From the NCBI GenBank assembly GCA_016204975.1, contig JACQJP010000045.1:1-52525 (forward strand): a stretch of 52,525 nt of DNA. The letters run 5' to 3'. The position numbers and the translations under genes were made by a program. A model generated the notes under the pieces. It ran no database searches. It was given only the letters and a program-made list of their open reading frames with translations, and was not told where the DNA came from. Positions 26,750 to 34,563 of the stretch are shown piece by piece (positions within the stretch are counted from its first letter, which is position 1; each line of letters opens with the position of its first letter). This DNA is from Elusimicrobiota bacterium (GTDB taxonomy: Bacteria; Elusimicrobiota; Elusimicrobia; JACQJP01).

Positions 26750-27978
26750 TGCCATCCCCTCAAAAACCCGCCCTGCTGTTTCTGGAAGCCGTTCCGAAGA
26801 AGGCCCAATCTCTGGCCGGTCTGCCCTGGCTGGAGCGCATCCTCTTCCAAAGCTCCCGCGCGGCAATCCCGGAGCTGATTGTGACCGGTGAAGCTCCGGA
26901 GCTGCGCAGGCACCAAAAATCCAACCTCCGCTGCCCCTCCGGGCTCCGGCTCCACTGGATCTCTTCTGAAAACCCGAACGCCCCCAGCCAGATTCTATAC
27001 CTGTTGGGAAAGGAGTTCTGGCTGCTCTGCTCACAGACGCTGATCCGGCCCGCCTGGATGCAAGCTCTTCCCACGCCTGCGACCGCCCCTCTCCTGCAAA
27101 TCCTCACCCCCAGCTCTGTGCCCGCCGCCGCGTACCTCCGACTCAAATCCCCCACGCCGTTTGCCCAAGCCTGGAAAGCCGCCAAGGGAAACTTTAGCGC
27201 CCTGATGCGCCTTTTGCCCTCCTACCTGACGACCCAAAAAATCAGCGCCCCCGCCCAGGCGATTTTCCGGCTGCGCCTGGAATCCGAGACCGGCGCGGCG
27301 CAGCGCTGGCTCTTTCAAACCCTGATCAAAGAAAACGAGGGATTCATGTCCCGGCACCTGGAGCGCAAAATCTCTTTTCAGATCACCCAACAGCTTCTTA
27401 AAACTTCCCTCCGCCCCAATCAGGTGACCTGGGGCAGCATCCTCTTGGGAGCGACGGGGGGGCTCTTGCTGGCCACAGGCACCTTTGGGTGGAGCTTGGG
27501 CGGGGCTCTGCTTTTTTGGATCCACTCCATCGTAGACGGCTGCGACGGCGAGCTGGCCCGCCTGAAATACCTGGAGACCCCCCAGGGAGGGGCTCTGGAT
27601 TTTTGGGGGGACAATGTCGTCCATGCGGCGGTCTTTGCCGGAACGGGAATCGGCCTGTTTCGGCAAACCCAGCAGATGACATTCCTCCTGCTGTCCGCCT
27701 CAGCTTCCCTCTTTGTGATCCTCACCGCCCACTGGGTGTTTCGCAAAGAAGGCCCGCAATTTACAGGAATCCATTGTGCCTCCAAACTTCAAGACCGCTT
27801 GGCCCAAAGGGACTTCATCTATGTTTTTCTCCTTTTGGCGGCTTTGGGACGCCTGCCCTGGTTTCTGTGGGCCGCCGCCATCGGCACGCCTTGTTTCTAT
27901 TTCCTTCTCCGGGTGCCGGCGCCTTGGAAATTTGCTATGCTGAAGGGATGCCGCAAAAGTTTCTCTCTTTTTTTCTAA
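26749..27978 (+). CDS. CDP-alcohol phosphatidyltransferase with degenerate N-terminal nucleotidyltransferase domain
   Basis: The C-terminal half (about 215-409) is a membrane CDP-alcohol phosphotransferase with the complete motif D-x2-DG-x2-AR-x8-G-x3-D-x3-D (from DGCDGELAR to DFWGD), which transfers a phospho-alcohol from a CDP carrier. The N-terminal 200 residues look like a decayed NTP-transferase: AGLPWLERILFQSSRAAIPE and ELIVTGEAPEL fit the fold, but the GxGxR and PK signatures are missing. The same two-domain order is found in the bifunctional inositol-1-phosphate cytidylyltransferase/DIPP synthase of hyperthermophiles. It starts with GTG, overlapping the upstream stop by one base. Confidence 0.85.
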   Translation: MPSPQKPALLFLEAVPKKAQSLAGLPWLERILFQSSRAAIPELIVTGEAPELRRHQKSNLRCPSGLRLHWISSENPNAPSQILYLLGKEFWLLCSQTLIRPAWMQALPTPATAPLLQILTPSSVPAAAYLRLKSPTPFAQAWKAAKGNFSALMRLLPSYLTTQKISAPAQAIFRLRLESETGAAQRWLFQTLIKENEGFMSRHLERKISFQITQQLLKTSLRPNQVTWGSILLGATGGLLLATGTFGWSLGGALLFWIHSIVDGCDGELARLKYLETPQGGALDFWGDNVVHAAVFAGTGIGLFRQTQQMTFLLLSASASLFVILTAHWVFRKEGPQFTGIHCASKLQDRLAQRDFIYVFLLLAALGRLPWFLWAAAIGTPCFYFLLRVPAPWKFAMLKGCRKSFSLFF

Positions 27979-29744
27979 GCCTCATTCTGCTTTGGCCCCA
28001 CCCTGCCTTCGCGAAAACCTCGACCCTCCGGAGAGGCCCAATGGAAGCGGGGCGCCTCTCGGTCCGGCCCCTCGCCGCCCCTTCCTTTTCCTTCGGAATT
28101 GGGGGAAATCCGGTGCTTCTCTTCATGGATTACGTCCTCTCCCTGCAGGACCCGCCCTTGTCCCCTCTACACAGCCAGGCAGAGCGGAAGGGTGCGCCCG
28201 AATCGTTTGCTTCTGAAGAGTTCGAACCTTCCCGGGAAGTTTTAAAGGACTTTCGCCTGCAGCAAGAAAAATCTCCTTCCGCATCGAAACGCCAATCCTC
28301 CGTCCCCGAGCTCCGCGAGGGGGCTGTGGAGGGCGCCAAAATTCCGGAGTCTCCCCAGGAGCTGATCGAGCTGTACCGAACCGCCCAAAAAAAATCCGAG
28401 GAGTCTCCGCGGATTCTCCCCAGGCTCCGCGACTACCCGGCACAGGCTCCCTTCCTTAAGGAGATGGTCCGCCTGGCCGATATCGAGAGGTTGGAGCCGG
28501 CAAACCGCCGCCTCCTGCAACAGACCATCGGGCAAGACCACCCGACCTCCCAGACCCCGCGCGTTCCAACCGCCCACCGCATCCTCCACGCGCGGGATGC
28601 CCTCGCCGCCTCCATTCCCGTTCTAAAACCCCCGCCCCTTTACAATCTTCCCTGGGCTGCTCTCCCAAAGCCGCCATACCTGCGTCAAGAGTTGCGACAA
28701 ACGATCGGCACCATCCTGACCCACACCCTCCTCCAACCTCAGAAGAACCTGACCCGCTCCGTTTCCGAGCCCTCCGCACAAAAGAAGGAGCTGGCGCACC
28801 GCCTGCTCCAGCGTCTCCTCCAGTTCCAACAGACCTCTTCGGAAATGCCTCCCATCACCCTCAATCTACCCATCCTGACCTTTCTAGGCAACCTCTACTC
28901 GACCGTGGAGGAAATCCATCTCACATACGGCGAGCGTCCGGAGACGGACCTGCCCCAGATGGTGCAAAGGTACCAAACCCTGGGGAACAGACTCCTCCAG
29001 GTTGCGCAACGCCTCCCACAAGCTCGACCGGAAGCCGAGACGATCCTGCAGGAACTCCAGAGAGAGATGGCCCGACACATCGTGCCTCCCCGCAAGGAAC
29101 AACTGGCCCAACTCCTCTCTTCCTCTTACCTTCAGACCGTCCTTGGGGCCCTGACCGCCACCATCCTGTTCCTCCTGGCCCCCACCATGCCCAGCGGCGG
29201 CTCAGAGCTTCTGGCCTGGGCCTACGGGCTGGCCGCCTTCCCGCGCGCCCCAGCACAGAGTCCGGAGGTTCCCTTTCCATTTCTCCAGGAACTCAAGAGG
29301 GCCAAGCAGGTCGCCCGGCGGGAACTCTTCACCGATCTTCTGATCCTGACCGAGGCCCAAGCAGAGCTCCTTGGAACCCAGTGGCGCTGGAACTTCTTTA
29401 CCTTTCAGGCTCCCGCAGAAACCAAACAGATTCGAGTGGAGCCCTCCGGCTCCAAGGTTTCCATCGCCCTGGCGCCCGTCCCGACGCCTCGACCGGAGGT
29501 CGAACCCGCTTTCGATGCCCGCGCCATTTTCCAAAACTCCCGGGCCCTCAGCCGGGAACAAAGTTGGGACTTTAGCCCACAATCCCTCACCATTCGGTTG
29601 AACTCCGAGGGTCTCTATGAAATCCGCCTGGAAGAAAGTCCGCTCAACTATCACGTCTTCGCCCTGGAGGGGCAATTCCTAAGAGGAGGACGCGTGGAAA
29701 AAGATCTGCGCTCCGCCCTCAACAGCTTGGAAGCCGCTCCATGA
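27948..29744 (+). CDS. secreted protein of unknown function in the inositol-type operon
   Basis: I do not recognise this family. From the ATG at 27948 (31-bp overlap with the preceding gene) the 598-residue product has a clear signal peptide, MPQKFLSFFLSLILLWPHPAFA. The remainder is Gln-, Leu- and Pro-rich and mostly helical. One further hydrophobic stretch is near residue 400 (VLGALTATILFLLAPTMP), followed by a more beta-like C-terminal region (about 470-598). It may be periplasmic and anchored. Its position between the CDP-alcohol transferase and Ino1 suggests a role in handling the product. An ATG overlapping its stop (29741) opens a ten-codon ORF of doubtful meaning. Confidence 0.65.
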   Translation: MPQKFLSFFLSLILLWPHPAFAKTSTLRRGPMEAGRLSVRPLAAPSFSFGIGGNPVLLFMDYVLSLQDPPLSPLHSQAERKGAPESFASEEFEPSREVLKDFRLQQEKSPSASKRQSSVPELREGAVEGAKIPESPQELIELYRTAQKKSEESPRILPRLRDYPAQAPFLKEMVRLADIERLEPANRRLLQQTIGQDHPTSQTPRVPTAHRILHARDALAASIPVLKPPPLYNLPWAALPKPPYLRQELRQTIGTILTHTLLQPQKNLTRSVSEPSAQKKELAHRLLQRLLQFQQTSSEMPPITLNLPILTFLGNLYSTVEEIHLTYGERPETDLPQMVQRYQTLGNRLLQVAQRLPQARPEAETILQELQREMARHIVPPRKEQLAQLLSSSYLQTVLGALTATILFLLAPTMPSGGSELLAWAYGLAAFPRAPAQSPEVPFPFLQELKRAKQVARRELFTDLLILTEAQAELLGTQWRWNFFTFQAPAETKQIRVEPSGSKVSIALAPVPTPRPEVEPAFDARAIFQNSRALSREQSWDFSPQSLTIRLNSEGLYEIRLEESPLNYHVFALEGQFLRGGRVEKDLRSALNSLEAAP

Positions 29745-29797
29745 CCGAGGGCTTGCCCCGAGGAAATGGTTAAATCAGCATACTGGGAGATTTTACC

Positions 29798-31186
29798 GTG
29801 ACCCAAAGCCTGCGTGACATCCCACCCCCTTCCGGAAAACTGGGAGTTCTCCTTGCGGGTATGGGGGCGGTCACCAGCACCTTTCTGGCCGGCGTGGCCT
29901 TGGTCAAAAAAGGAATTGGACGCCCCTTCGGCTCCTTGAGCCAGCTTCAAACCATCCGCTTGGGAAAGCGCTACGAAGGCCGAAATCCCCTGATCAAGGA
30001 TTTCATCCCTCTGGCGGAGCTTTCGGACCTGGTCTTCGGAGGCTGGGACGCCCTGGGCCGCAACCTCTACGAAACCGCGCTCCAGGCGGGGGTCCTTCCG
30101 GAAAATATGCTCCAGCATGTTCGAGGGGAACTGGAGGGGGTCCTTCCCTGGAAGGCCGTCTTCGACCGGCAGTACGTCCGGAACCTCAATGGGACCTTCG
30201 TCAAAGAGATTCCCAACAAGATGAAGCAGGCGCAAGCCCTGATCCAAGACATCGAGCGCTTCAAAAAAGAACAGGGACTTAAAAGACTGGTGATCCTTTG
30301 GTGCGCCTCCACCGAAATCCACCTGGAGCGCTCCCCGGTCCACGAGAGCTTGGGCGCCTTCGAGAAGGGGCTGGAGGAAAACTCCCCGGAGATCCCGCCC
30401 TCCATGATCTACGCCTACGCCGCCCTTCAGACCAAAACCCCCTATGCCAACGGTGCCCCCAACCTGGGCGCGCACATCCCGGCCCTGTGGGAGCTGGCGG
30501 AGAAAAACAAGGTGCCCATCGCCGGGCGGGATTTTAAAACCGGGCAAACCATGATGAAGACCCTGGTGGCCCCGGGGCTGAAGATGCGGATGCTGGGACT
30601 CCACGGCTGGTACTCCACCAACATCCTGGGCAACTTAGACGGCGAGGTCCTGGCCGACCCCCTCTCCTTCCGCGCCAAGGAGAAATCCAAAATCTCGGTC
30701 CTGGACACCATCCTGGAACCCAAAATGTATCCGGAGCTCTACGGAGAGTACTGCCACAAGGTGCGCATTGACTACTATCCCCCCAGGGGAGACGCCAAGG
30801 AAGGTTGGGACAATATCGATCTGTTCGGCTGGCTGGGGCTGCCCATGCAGATCAAGATCAACTTCCTGTGCCGGGACAGCATCCTGGCCGCCCCCATCGT
30901 CTTGGACCTGGCCCTCTTTTTGGACTTGGCCCGGCGCGCCGGGCTTTCCGGAATCCAGGAATGGCTCTCCTTTTACTTCAAATCCCCCATGTGCCGGCCG
31001 GACCTGGAACCCGAGCACGACCTCTTCATCCAGCATTTAAAACTCAAAAACACCTTGAGGCTACTCATGGGAGAGGAGGTCTTAGACCACTCCGGCCTGG
31101 ACTACTACGAGGAGCTTCCCCCCGGAGCCGGCACCGCCCCACCCGCCCAACTCCTGAACAAAGCCACCCCCTTTCAAACCTCCTAG
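29798..31186 (+). CDS. ino1: myo-inositol-1-phosphate synthase
   Basis: This NAD-dependent enzyme isomerises glucose-6-phosphate to 1L-myo-inositol-1-phosphate, the committed step of inositol synthesis. The 462-residue protein has the family features VLLAGMGAVTSTFLAGV (NAD site), LVILWCASTEIH, PYANGAPN, GRDFKTGQT and the catalytic region GWYSTNILGNLDGEVL. It starts at GTG 29798 with GGGAGA 8 bp upstream and 53 bp after the previous stop. It is the strongest clue that the operon makes an inositol compound. It is convergent with the thioredoxin/TPR gene, 32 bp away. Confidence 0.92.
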   Translation: MTQSLRDIPPPSGKLGVLLAGMGAVTSTFLAGVALVKKGIGRPFGSLSQLQTIRLGKRYEGRNPLIKDFIPLAELSDLVFGGWDALGRNLYETALQAGVLPENMLQHVRGELEGVLPWKAVFDRQYVRNLNGTFVKEIPNKMKQAQALIQDIERFKKEQGLKRLVILWCASTEIHLERSPVHESLGAFEKGLEENSPEIPPSMIYAYAALQTKTPYANGAPNLGAHIPALWELAEKNKVPIAGRDFKTGQTMMKTLVAPGLKMRMLGLHGWYSTNILGNLDGEVLADPLSFRAKEKSKISVLDTILEPKMYPELYGEYCHKVRIDYYPPRGDAKEGWDNIDLFGWLGLPMQIKINFLCRDSILAAPIVLDLALFLDLARRAGLSGIQEWLSFYFKSPMCRPDLEPEHDLFIQHLKLKNTLRLLMGEEVLDHSGLDYYEELPPGAGTAPPAQLLNKATPFQTS

Positions 31187-31218
31187 ACTCTCCACACCGA
31201 ACTCCCCCAGAAGTACCC

Positions 31219-32907
31219 CTAACGCCCATTCTCTGCTGGGCCGGAAGCCTTGTGGAGCTCCGCTTCAAGTTCCCGGAGACCGGCCAAATATCGGTGGGTA
31301 CGCACGGAGGTGGAGCGGGGGAGAAGGGTTTCTTTTAAAGCCTCTTCAACCGTGCGGCTCGCCTTCTGAGGTTGCCCAAGCTTTAATTCAATTTCTGCCT
31401 TCAGACGCACCGCTCTCAAATAGTTGTCCCCATAGGCATGTTCCACAGCGTGTTGGGCGCGCTCATAGGCAACGGGATACTCTTTAAGTTTTGCGAGCAT
31501 GGAGGCATAATAATAATGAAAGGTGAACTCCTTTGAATAGATCCTAGCCAGGGATTCATAGAGAACCTTGGCCTCCTTAAGCCGCCCGGCCCTGTAGAGC
31601 GCATCGGCTCTCTCAAGATTAGCTCCGCGCGCTGTCGCCGGATCCGATTGGGCGGAAAGATCCTTCCAGTACTCTGAGGAGCGCACGAAGGCGGCCCGAG
31701 ACCGCTGCATCTCTCTCGCGAGTTCCAATAAATCCCCCAGGGCATACTCCAACCAGCCCGGGTTGTATGGGGTTTTCTCCAGTTCGGAGGAGGCCTTCCA
31801 AGCCCTGACGTTTTTCTCCGCTCCTCTGAGATGGCGAAGGGCGTAGGCCCGATTGAGGCTGATGAGACCGCTGATCCAGTAGACATATTCCACATCCTCG
31901 GGAAACTCTCTTACCAGAGACTTCAAAGCATCTTCCAAGGCCGCAGGATCCTCCGCCTGCTCGGCCAACTCCATGTGTGCGAGTAACTCATGGCGTCTGG
32001 CCCGGGGATATGGCAGACCCTGAAGAAGGGAGGCCGACTCTTCCCACTCGCCCCGCTCATAACGCCACAACCCTGCGCGCAACCGAGCTTCTTGGGCCGC
32101 GGGGCCTTCCCCCTTGGCAAGTCGAAGCGCCTCTTCCATGGGAAGCCTTTTCATTTCCCGAATTTCCTCAAGCCAAGCCAATAAAGGCCCCAACGGACGG
32201 TAGCTGACGAGCCGCCCGATTTCACGAAGCTGCGCATCCGCCACAATCAGGGTGGGGTATCCACGCACCTTAAAACGGGCCTTCCAGTTCCAGGAAAGCC
32301 CCGAGTCAGCGTCCAGGCTGAGCCGGATCATCCCCGAGGTGGCCTCCTGAAACTCCCGCCGGGGATAGATGAGTTCCTCCAGGAGGTTGCACGGCGGGCA
32401 CCAAACGGCCCCAAAATGGATGAAAATCAACTCCCCTTTTTCCTCAGCCTCTCTCTGAGCCTCCTGCGGCCCACCCCGAAAAAACCCGGGGGGCAACGGT
32501 CTTAAGTGAAGCCGAGGAGATTGCCCCGCTCCTTGTGGCGGCGCTATTTTTTCGGAAACAACATCCTTAGACGAGAAGACCCTCGCAAAAAATCTCTCTG
32601 GCCGGCAGAAGGTCTTGGCGTCATCACACACGCTGGCTACGACCTGGACTCTCCCGGGTTCACTCAATTGACAGCGGAAGCGGCGAGGAGAAAGCTCCAG
32701 GGGAGGAGCTCCCCCACAGCTCTGCGGGGCCTGGGATTCAAAGTGGTGTTTGGGAACCGGCCGAAGCTCCAAAACCTCATGGAGCAAAAACTCCTCCGGA
32801 TGTTCCCCAAGCAAGGAAGGAGGCGCCGCCCCCAGGCTCGATGCCACGTGGAAAGCTGCTAAGAAACAAGCCAAAGACAAAACGGACACGACTCCTCCGG
32901 ATTTCAT
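31219..32907 (-). CDS. periplasmic thioredoxin-like protein with TPR repeats
   Basis: The 562-residue product has an N-terminal signal peptide (to about residue 27, LGAA). A thioredoxin-fold domain at about 145-265 carries the redox pair Cys170/Cys173 in AVWCPPCN and the cis-Pro loop RGYPTLIV. TPR-like helices fill about 270-550 (YASMLAKLKEYPVAYERA; KAEIELKLGQPQKAS). An extra N-terminal domain of about 110 residues is unassigned. It is probably a secreted thiol-disulfide oxidoreductase or chaperone for Cys-containing proteins. Its promoter probably gives a very short leader. Confidence 0.8.
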   Translation of the reverse strand: MKSGGVVSVLSLACFLAAFHVASSLGAAPPSLLGEHPEEFLLHEVLELRPVPKHHFESQAPQSCGGAPPLELSPRRFRCQLSEPGRVQVVASVCDDAKTFCRPERFFARVFSSKDVVSEKIAPPQGAGQSPRLHLRPLPPGFFRGGPQEAQREAEEKGELIFIHFGAVWCPPCNLLEELIYPRREFQEATSGMIRLSLDADSGLSWNWKARFKVRGYPTLIVADAQLREIGRLVSYRPLGPLLAWLEEIREMKRLPMEEALRLAKGEGPAAQEARLRAGLWRYERGEWEESASLLQGLPYPRARRHELLAHMELAEQAEDPAALEDALKSLVREFPEDVEYVYWISGLISLNRAYALRHLRGAEKNVRAWKASSELEKTPYNPGWLEYALGDLLELAREMQRSRAAFVRSSEYWKDLSAQSDPATARGANLERADALYRAGRLKEAKVLYESLARIYSKEFTFHYYYASMLAKLKEYPVAYERAQHAVEHAYGDNYLRAVRLKAEIELKLGQPQKASRTVEEALKETLLPRSTSVRTHRYLAGLRELEAELHKASGPAENGR

Positions 32908-32922
32908 GCCAGAGATGTCCCC

Positions 32923-32952
32923 AGTATATCTTTAACTCCCTCCCCAAGCCAA
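32923..32952 (-). promoter_or_regulatory. candidate promoter of the thioredoxin/TPR gene
   Basis: On the - strand TTGGCT (32947-32952), an 18-bp spacer and TATACT (32923-32928) precede the ATG at 32907 by 15 bp, so the predicted leader is under 10 nt. Confidence 0.4.
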
Positions 32953-32985
32953 GGACGACCTTTCTCTGCAAAGGTCCTAAATCGG

Positions 32986-33027
32986 CCTAGGTCCAAAGAC
33001 CTGGGCCTCCTAGGACCTTGGACCCAT
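32986..33027 (+). repeat. CCTAGG promoter element, copy 1
   Basis: This is an imperfect 35-bp inverted repeat (32990-33024; arms GGTCCAA and TTGGACC, with further pairing inward to a CCT loop). It is followed by CCCAT ending at 33027. The CCCAT is exactly 21 bp before the TACAAT at 33049. It shares CCTAGGTCCAAAGACCT with copy 3. Confidence 0.65.
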
Positions 33028-33045
33028 AGAGAAAAACCGAGGGAT

Positions 33046-33054
33046 TGATACAAT
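33046..33054 (+). promoter_or_regulatory. extended -10 of the secreted 192-residue protein
   Basis: TGATACAAT at 33046-33054. An ATG at 33053 overlaps this box, so it cannot be the start; the gene begins at 33113 behind a GGGAGGGG ribosome site. Confidence 0.5.
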
Positions 33055-33112
33055 GGCAGGCGAGGGACAGCCGGTAAACATTCCGGCATTAAAATCGGGA
33101 GGGGAAAAAAGT

Positions 33113-33691
33113 ATGCGAAAGATAGGTATGGCGATTGTTGTGGTAAGTTGCATGGCGCTTCAAAGCGCAGTCGCGCAAGCCCCGCAGGCGCCGGACTTAA
33201 GCTCCAGCTTCACGAGCGTGCGGATGCTGGCGGCCGGCTTTTGGCCATTCGGAAAATCCAGGGTGGAGAAAGTCCTACAAACCATCGAGGAGACCCGCGA
33301 GGCCGCGGTGCGGTTCACCATTGCCAGCAAGGCCCTAGATGAGTCTTCACCCTGCGGTGATGAGGAGACAGCCGACAAAAGGACTCCGCAATGCGCCCGA
33401 GCAGTTTCGGAGGCCCTCCAAGCGCTTGAGGATTTGACGGAAAAGACCGAGGCGCTGGTGAAAGCCACATTCGCCTTAAATGTCCGGGAGGCCAGTTCCT
33501 TAAAAGCCACCCTAGAAGATATCGGCGAGGTCATTAGGAACGAGGCGTCAGACATCAGCGTTCCCGAAGGAGATTATGATGTCTCCGATGAAGAAGTTTT
33601 CACGGAGGGGGAGAAGATCAAGGCGACGGCCCTGTTCCAAAGATACCTGGCGGCAGTCGTAAAGTTTCCTGAATATCCGGACGAATACTAA
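33113..33691 (+). CDS. small secreted protein of unknown function
   Basis: From the ATG at 33113 (GGGAGGGG about 8 bp upstream) this is a 192-residue protein with the signal peptide MRKIGMAIVVVSCMALQSAVA. The mature part is acidic and helical (KVLQTIEETREAAVRFTIA; ALEDLTEKTEALVKATFA) with two Cys in a short loop (PCGDEETADKRTPQCA). It may form a helical hairpin. I cannot assign a family. It is one of three secreted-protein genes behind the CCTAGG element. A terminator hairpin lies 48 bp after the stop. Confidence 0.65.
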   Translation: MRKIGMAIVVVSCMALQSAVAQAPQAPDLSSSFTSVRMLAAGFWPFGKSRVEKVLQTIEETREAAVRFTIASKALDESSPCGDEETADKRTPQCARAVSEALQALEDLTEKTEALVKATFALNVREASSLKATLEDIGEVIRNEASDISVPEGDYDVSDEEVFTEGEKIKATALFQRYLAAVVKFPEYPDEY

Positions 33692-33738
33692 GACGTATCG
33701 CCTGCGTTAGCCTTTCCGCGGCGTGGACTTGCAATTTC

Positions 33739-33772
33739 AAAAAGCCAAAGCTCCTCCGAGCGTTGGCTTTTT
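33739..33772 (+). terminator. Rho-independent terminator
   Basis: Arms AAAAAGCCAA and TTGGCTTTTT, plus an inner GCTC/GAGC pair around a CTCC loop with one mismatch between the two blocks. The arm ends in a T run. It closes the small secreted-protein gene, and the last T of the run is the first base of the ribD promoter. Confidence 0.8.
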
Positions 33773-33780
33773 GCTATAAT
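33772..33780 (+). promoter_or_regulatory. extended -10 promoter of the riboflavin operon
   Basis: TGCTATAAT is a perfect extended -10, 9 bp before the ribD ATG. Transcription would start within a few bases of the start codon. No FMN riboswitch fits in this 98-bp gap. Confidence 0.6.
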
Positions 33781-33789
33781 AGGATCGTC

Positions 33790-34563
33790 ATGCCCTCCGA
33801 CGTAGAATACCTTCGGCGCGCGATGAGGCTGGCCCGAAAGGGAGTGGGGAAGGTGAGCCCCAATCCCCTGGTGGGGTGCGTCCTGGTCAAAGGGGGAAGG
33901 ATTGTGGGAGAAGGATACCATCCCTATTTCGGAGGTCCCCACGCGGAAATTGGAGCGCTGGAGAAGGCCGGTCCCAAAGCCCGCGAAGCTGCGCTCTACG
34001 TGAATCTGGAACCCTGCAACTGCTGGGGAAAGACCGGCCCCTGCACGGCGGCTATCCTGCAGGCCGGCATTTCCCGAGTCGTCGCCTCCATGGCCGACCC
34101 CGACCCCCGGGTTTCCGGAAAAGGCTTCCAGGTCCTGCGCCAGGCCGGAATCCAGGTTCGGTCGGGCCTCTTGGAGGCGGAGGCGAGGGACCTCAACCGC
34201 CCCTACCTCATCTGGACCACTCAAAAGCGCCCCTATGTCATCTTAAAGTCCGCGGCGACATTGGACGGAAAAATTGCCGCGCGCAACGGAAAATCCCGAT
34301 GGATCAGCTCCAAGGCCTCCCGAAATTATGTCCACCGCTTGCGCTCCCAGGTGGACGCCATTCTAGTGGGAACCCGCACCGTCCTTCAAGACGATCCGGA
34401 ACTGACCAGCCACGGCCAGGGGAAAAACCCGGTCCGAATCATCTTGGATGCCGGGGGGGTTCTCACACCGCAACAAAAGGTTTTCAATGGCTCCGCCCAG
34501 ACTCTGCTGATGACTTCCGGAAAAAACTTTAATCTTCTGGCTAAGCGGTTTGAAAAGGAATAG
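33790..34563 (+). CDS. ribD: riboflavin biosynthesis deaminase/reductase RibD, interrupted by in-frame TAG
   Basis: RibD deaminates and then reduces the pyrimidine intermediate of riboflavin synthesis. The N-terminal deaminase domain is intact, with zinc ligands in PHAEIGALEKAG and LEPCNCWGKTGPC. The reductase domain begins normally (PYVILKSAATLDGKIAA; DAILVGTRTVLQDDPELT) but stops at a TAG (34561-34563) after 257 residues. The same frame continues without another stop to 34914 with the rest of the reductase, so the full-length protein would be about 374 residues, the family norm. The ATG at 33790 is preferred over an upstream TTG because the promoter -10 lies between them. Confidence 0.85.
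   Translation: MPSDVEYLRRAMRLARKGVGKVSPNPLVGCVLVKGGRIVGEGYHPYFGGPHAEIGALEKAGPKAREAALYVNLEPCNCWGKTGPCTAAILQAGISRVVASMADPDPRVSGKGFQVLRQAGIQVRSGLLEAEARDLNRPYLIWTTQKRPYVILKSAATLDGKIAARNGKSRWISSKASRNYVHRLRSQVDAILVGTRTVLQDDPELTSHGQGKNPVRIILDAGGVLTPQQKVFNGSAQTLLMTSGKNFNLLAKRFEKE

Noticed and set aside
20981-27978. Phosphonate biosynthesis cluster
   Set aside because: The nucleotidyltransferase, aminotransferase and CDP-alcohol transferase would fit, but there is no PEP mutase or phosphonopyruvate decarboxylase, and Ino1 is present instead.
29741-29773. Ten-codon ORF overlapping the stop before ino1
   Set aside because: It has an ATGA overlap, but it ends 24 bp before the ino1 GTG with no coupling or promoter evidence.
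33053-33112. ATG at 33053 as start of the small secreted protein
   Set aside because: It overlaps the -10 hexamer and lacks a ribosome site. The ATG at 33113 has GGGAGGGG and a signal peptide.
33692-33789. FMN riboswitch upstream of ribD
   Set aside because: The gap is 98 bp, filled by a terminator and a -10 box; none of the conserved RFN segments is visible.
34561-34563. Amber recoding (for example pyrrolysine) in ribD
   Set aside because: TAG ends several ordinary genes in this window, and RibD has no known need for a special residue there.
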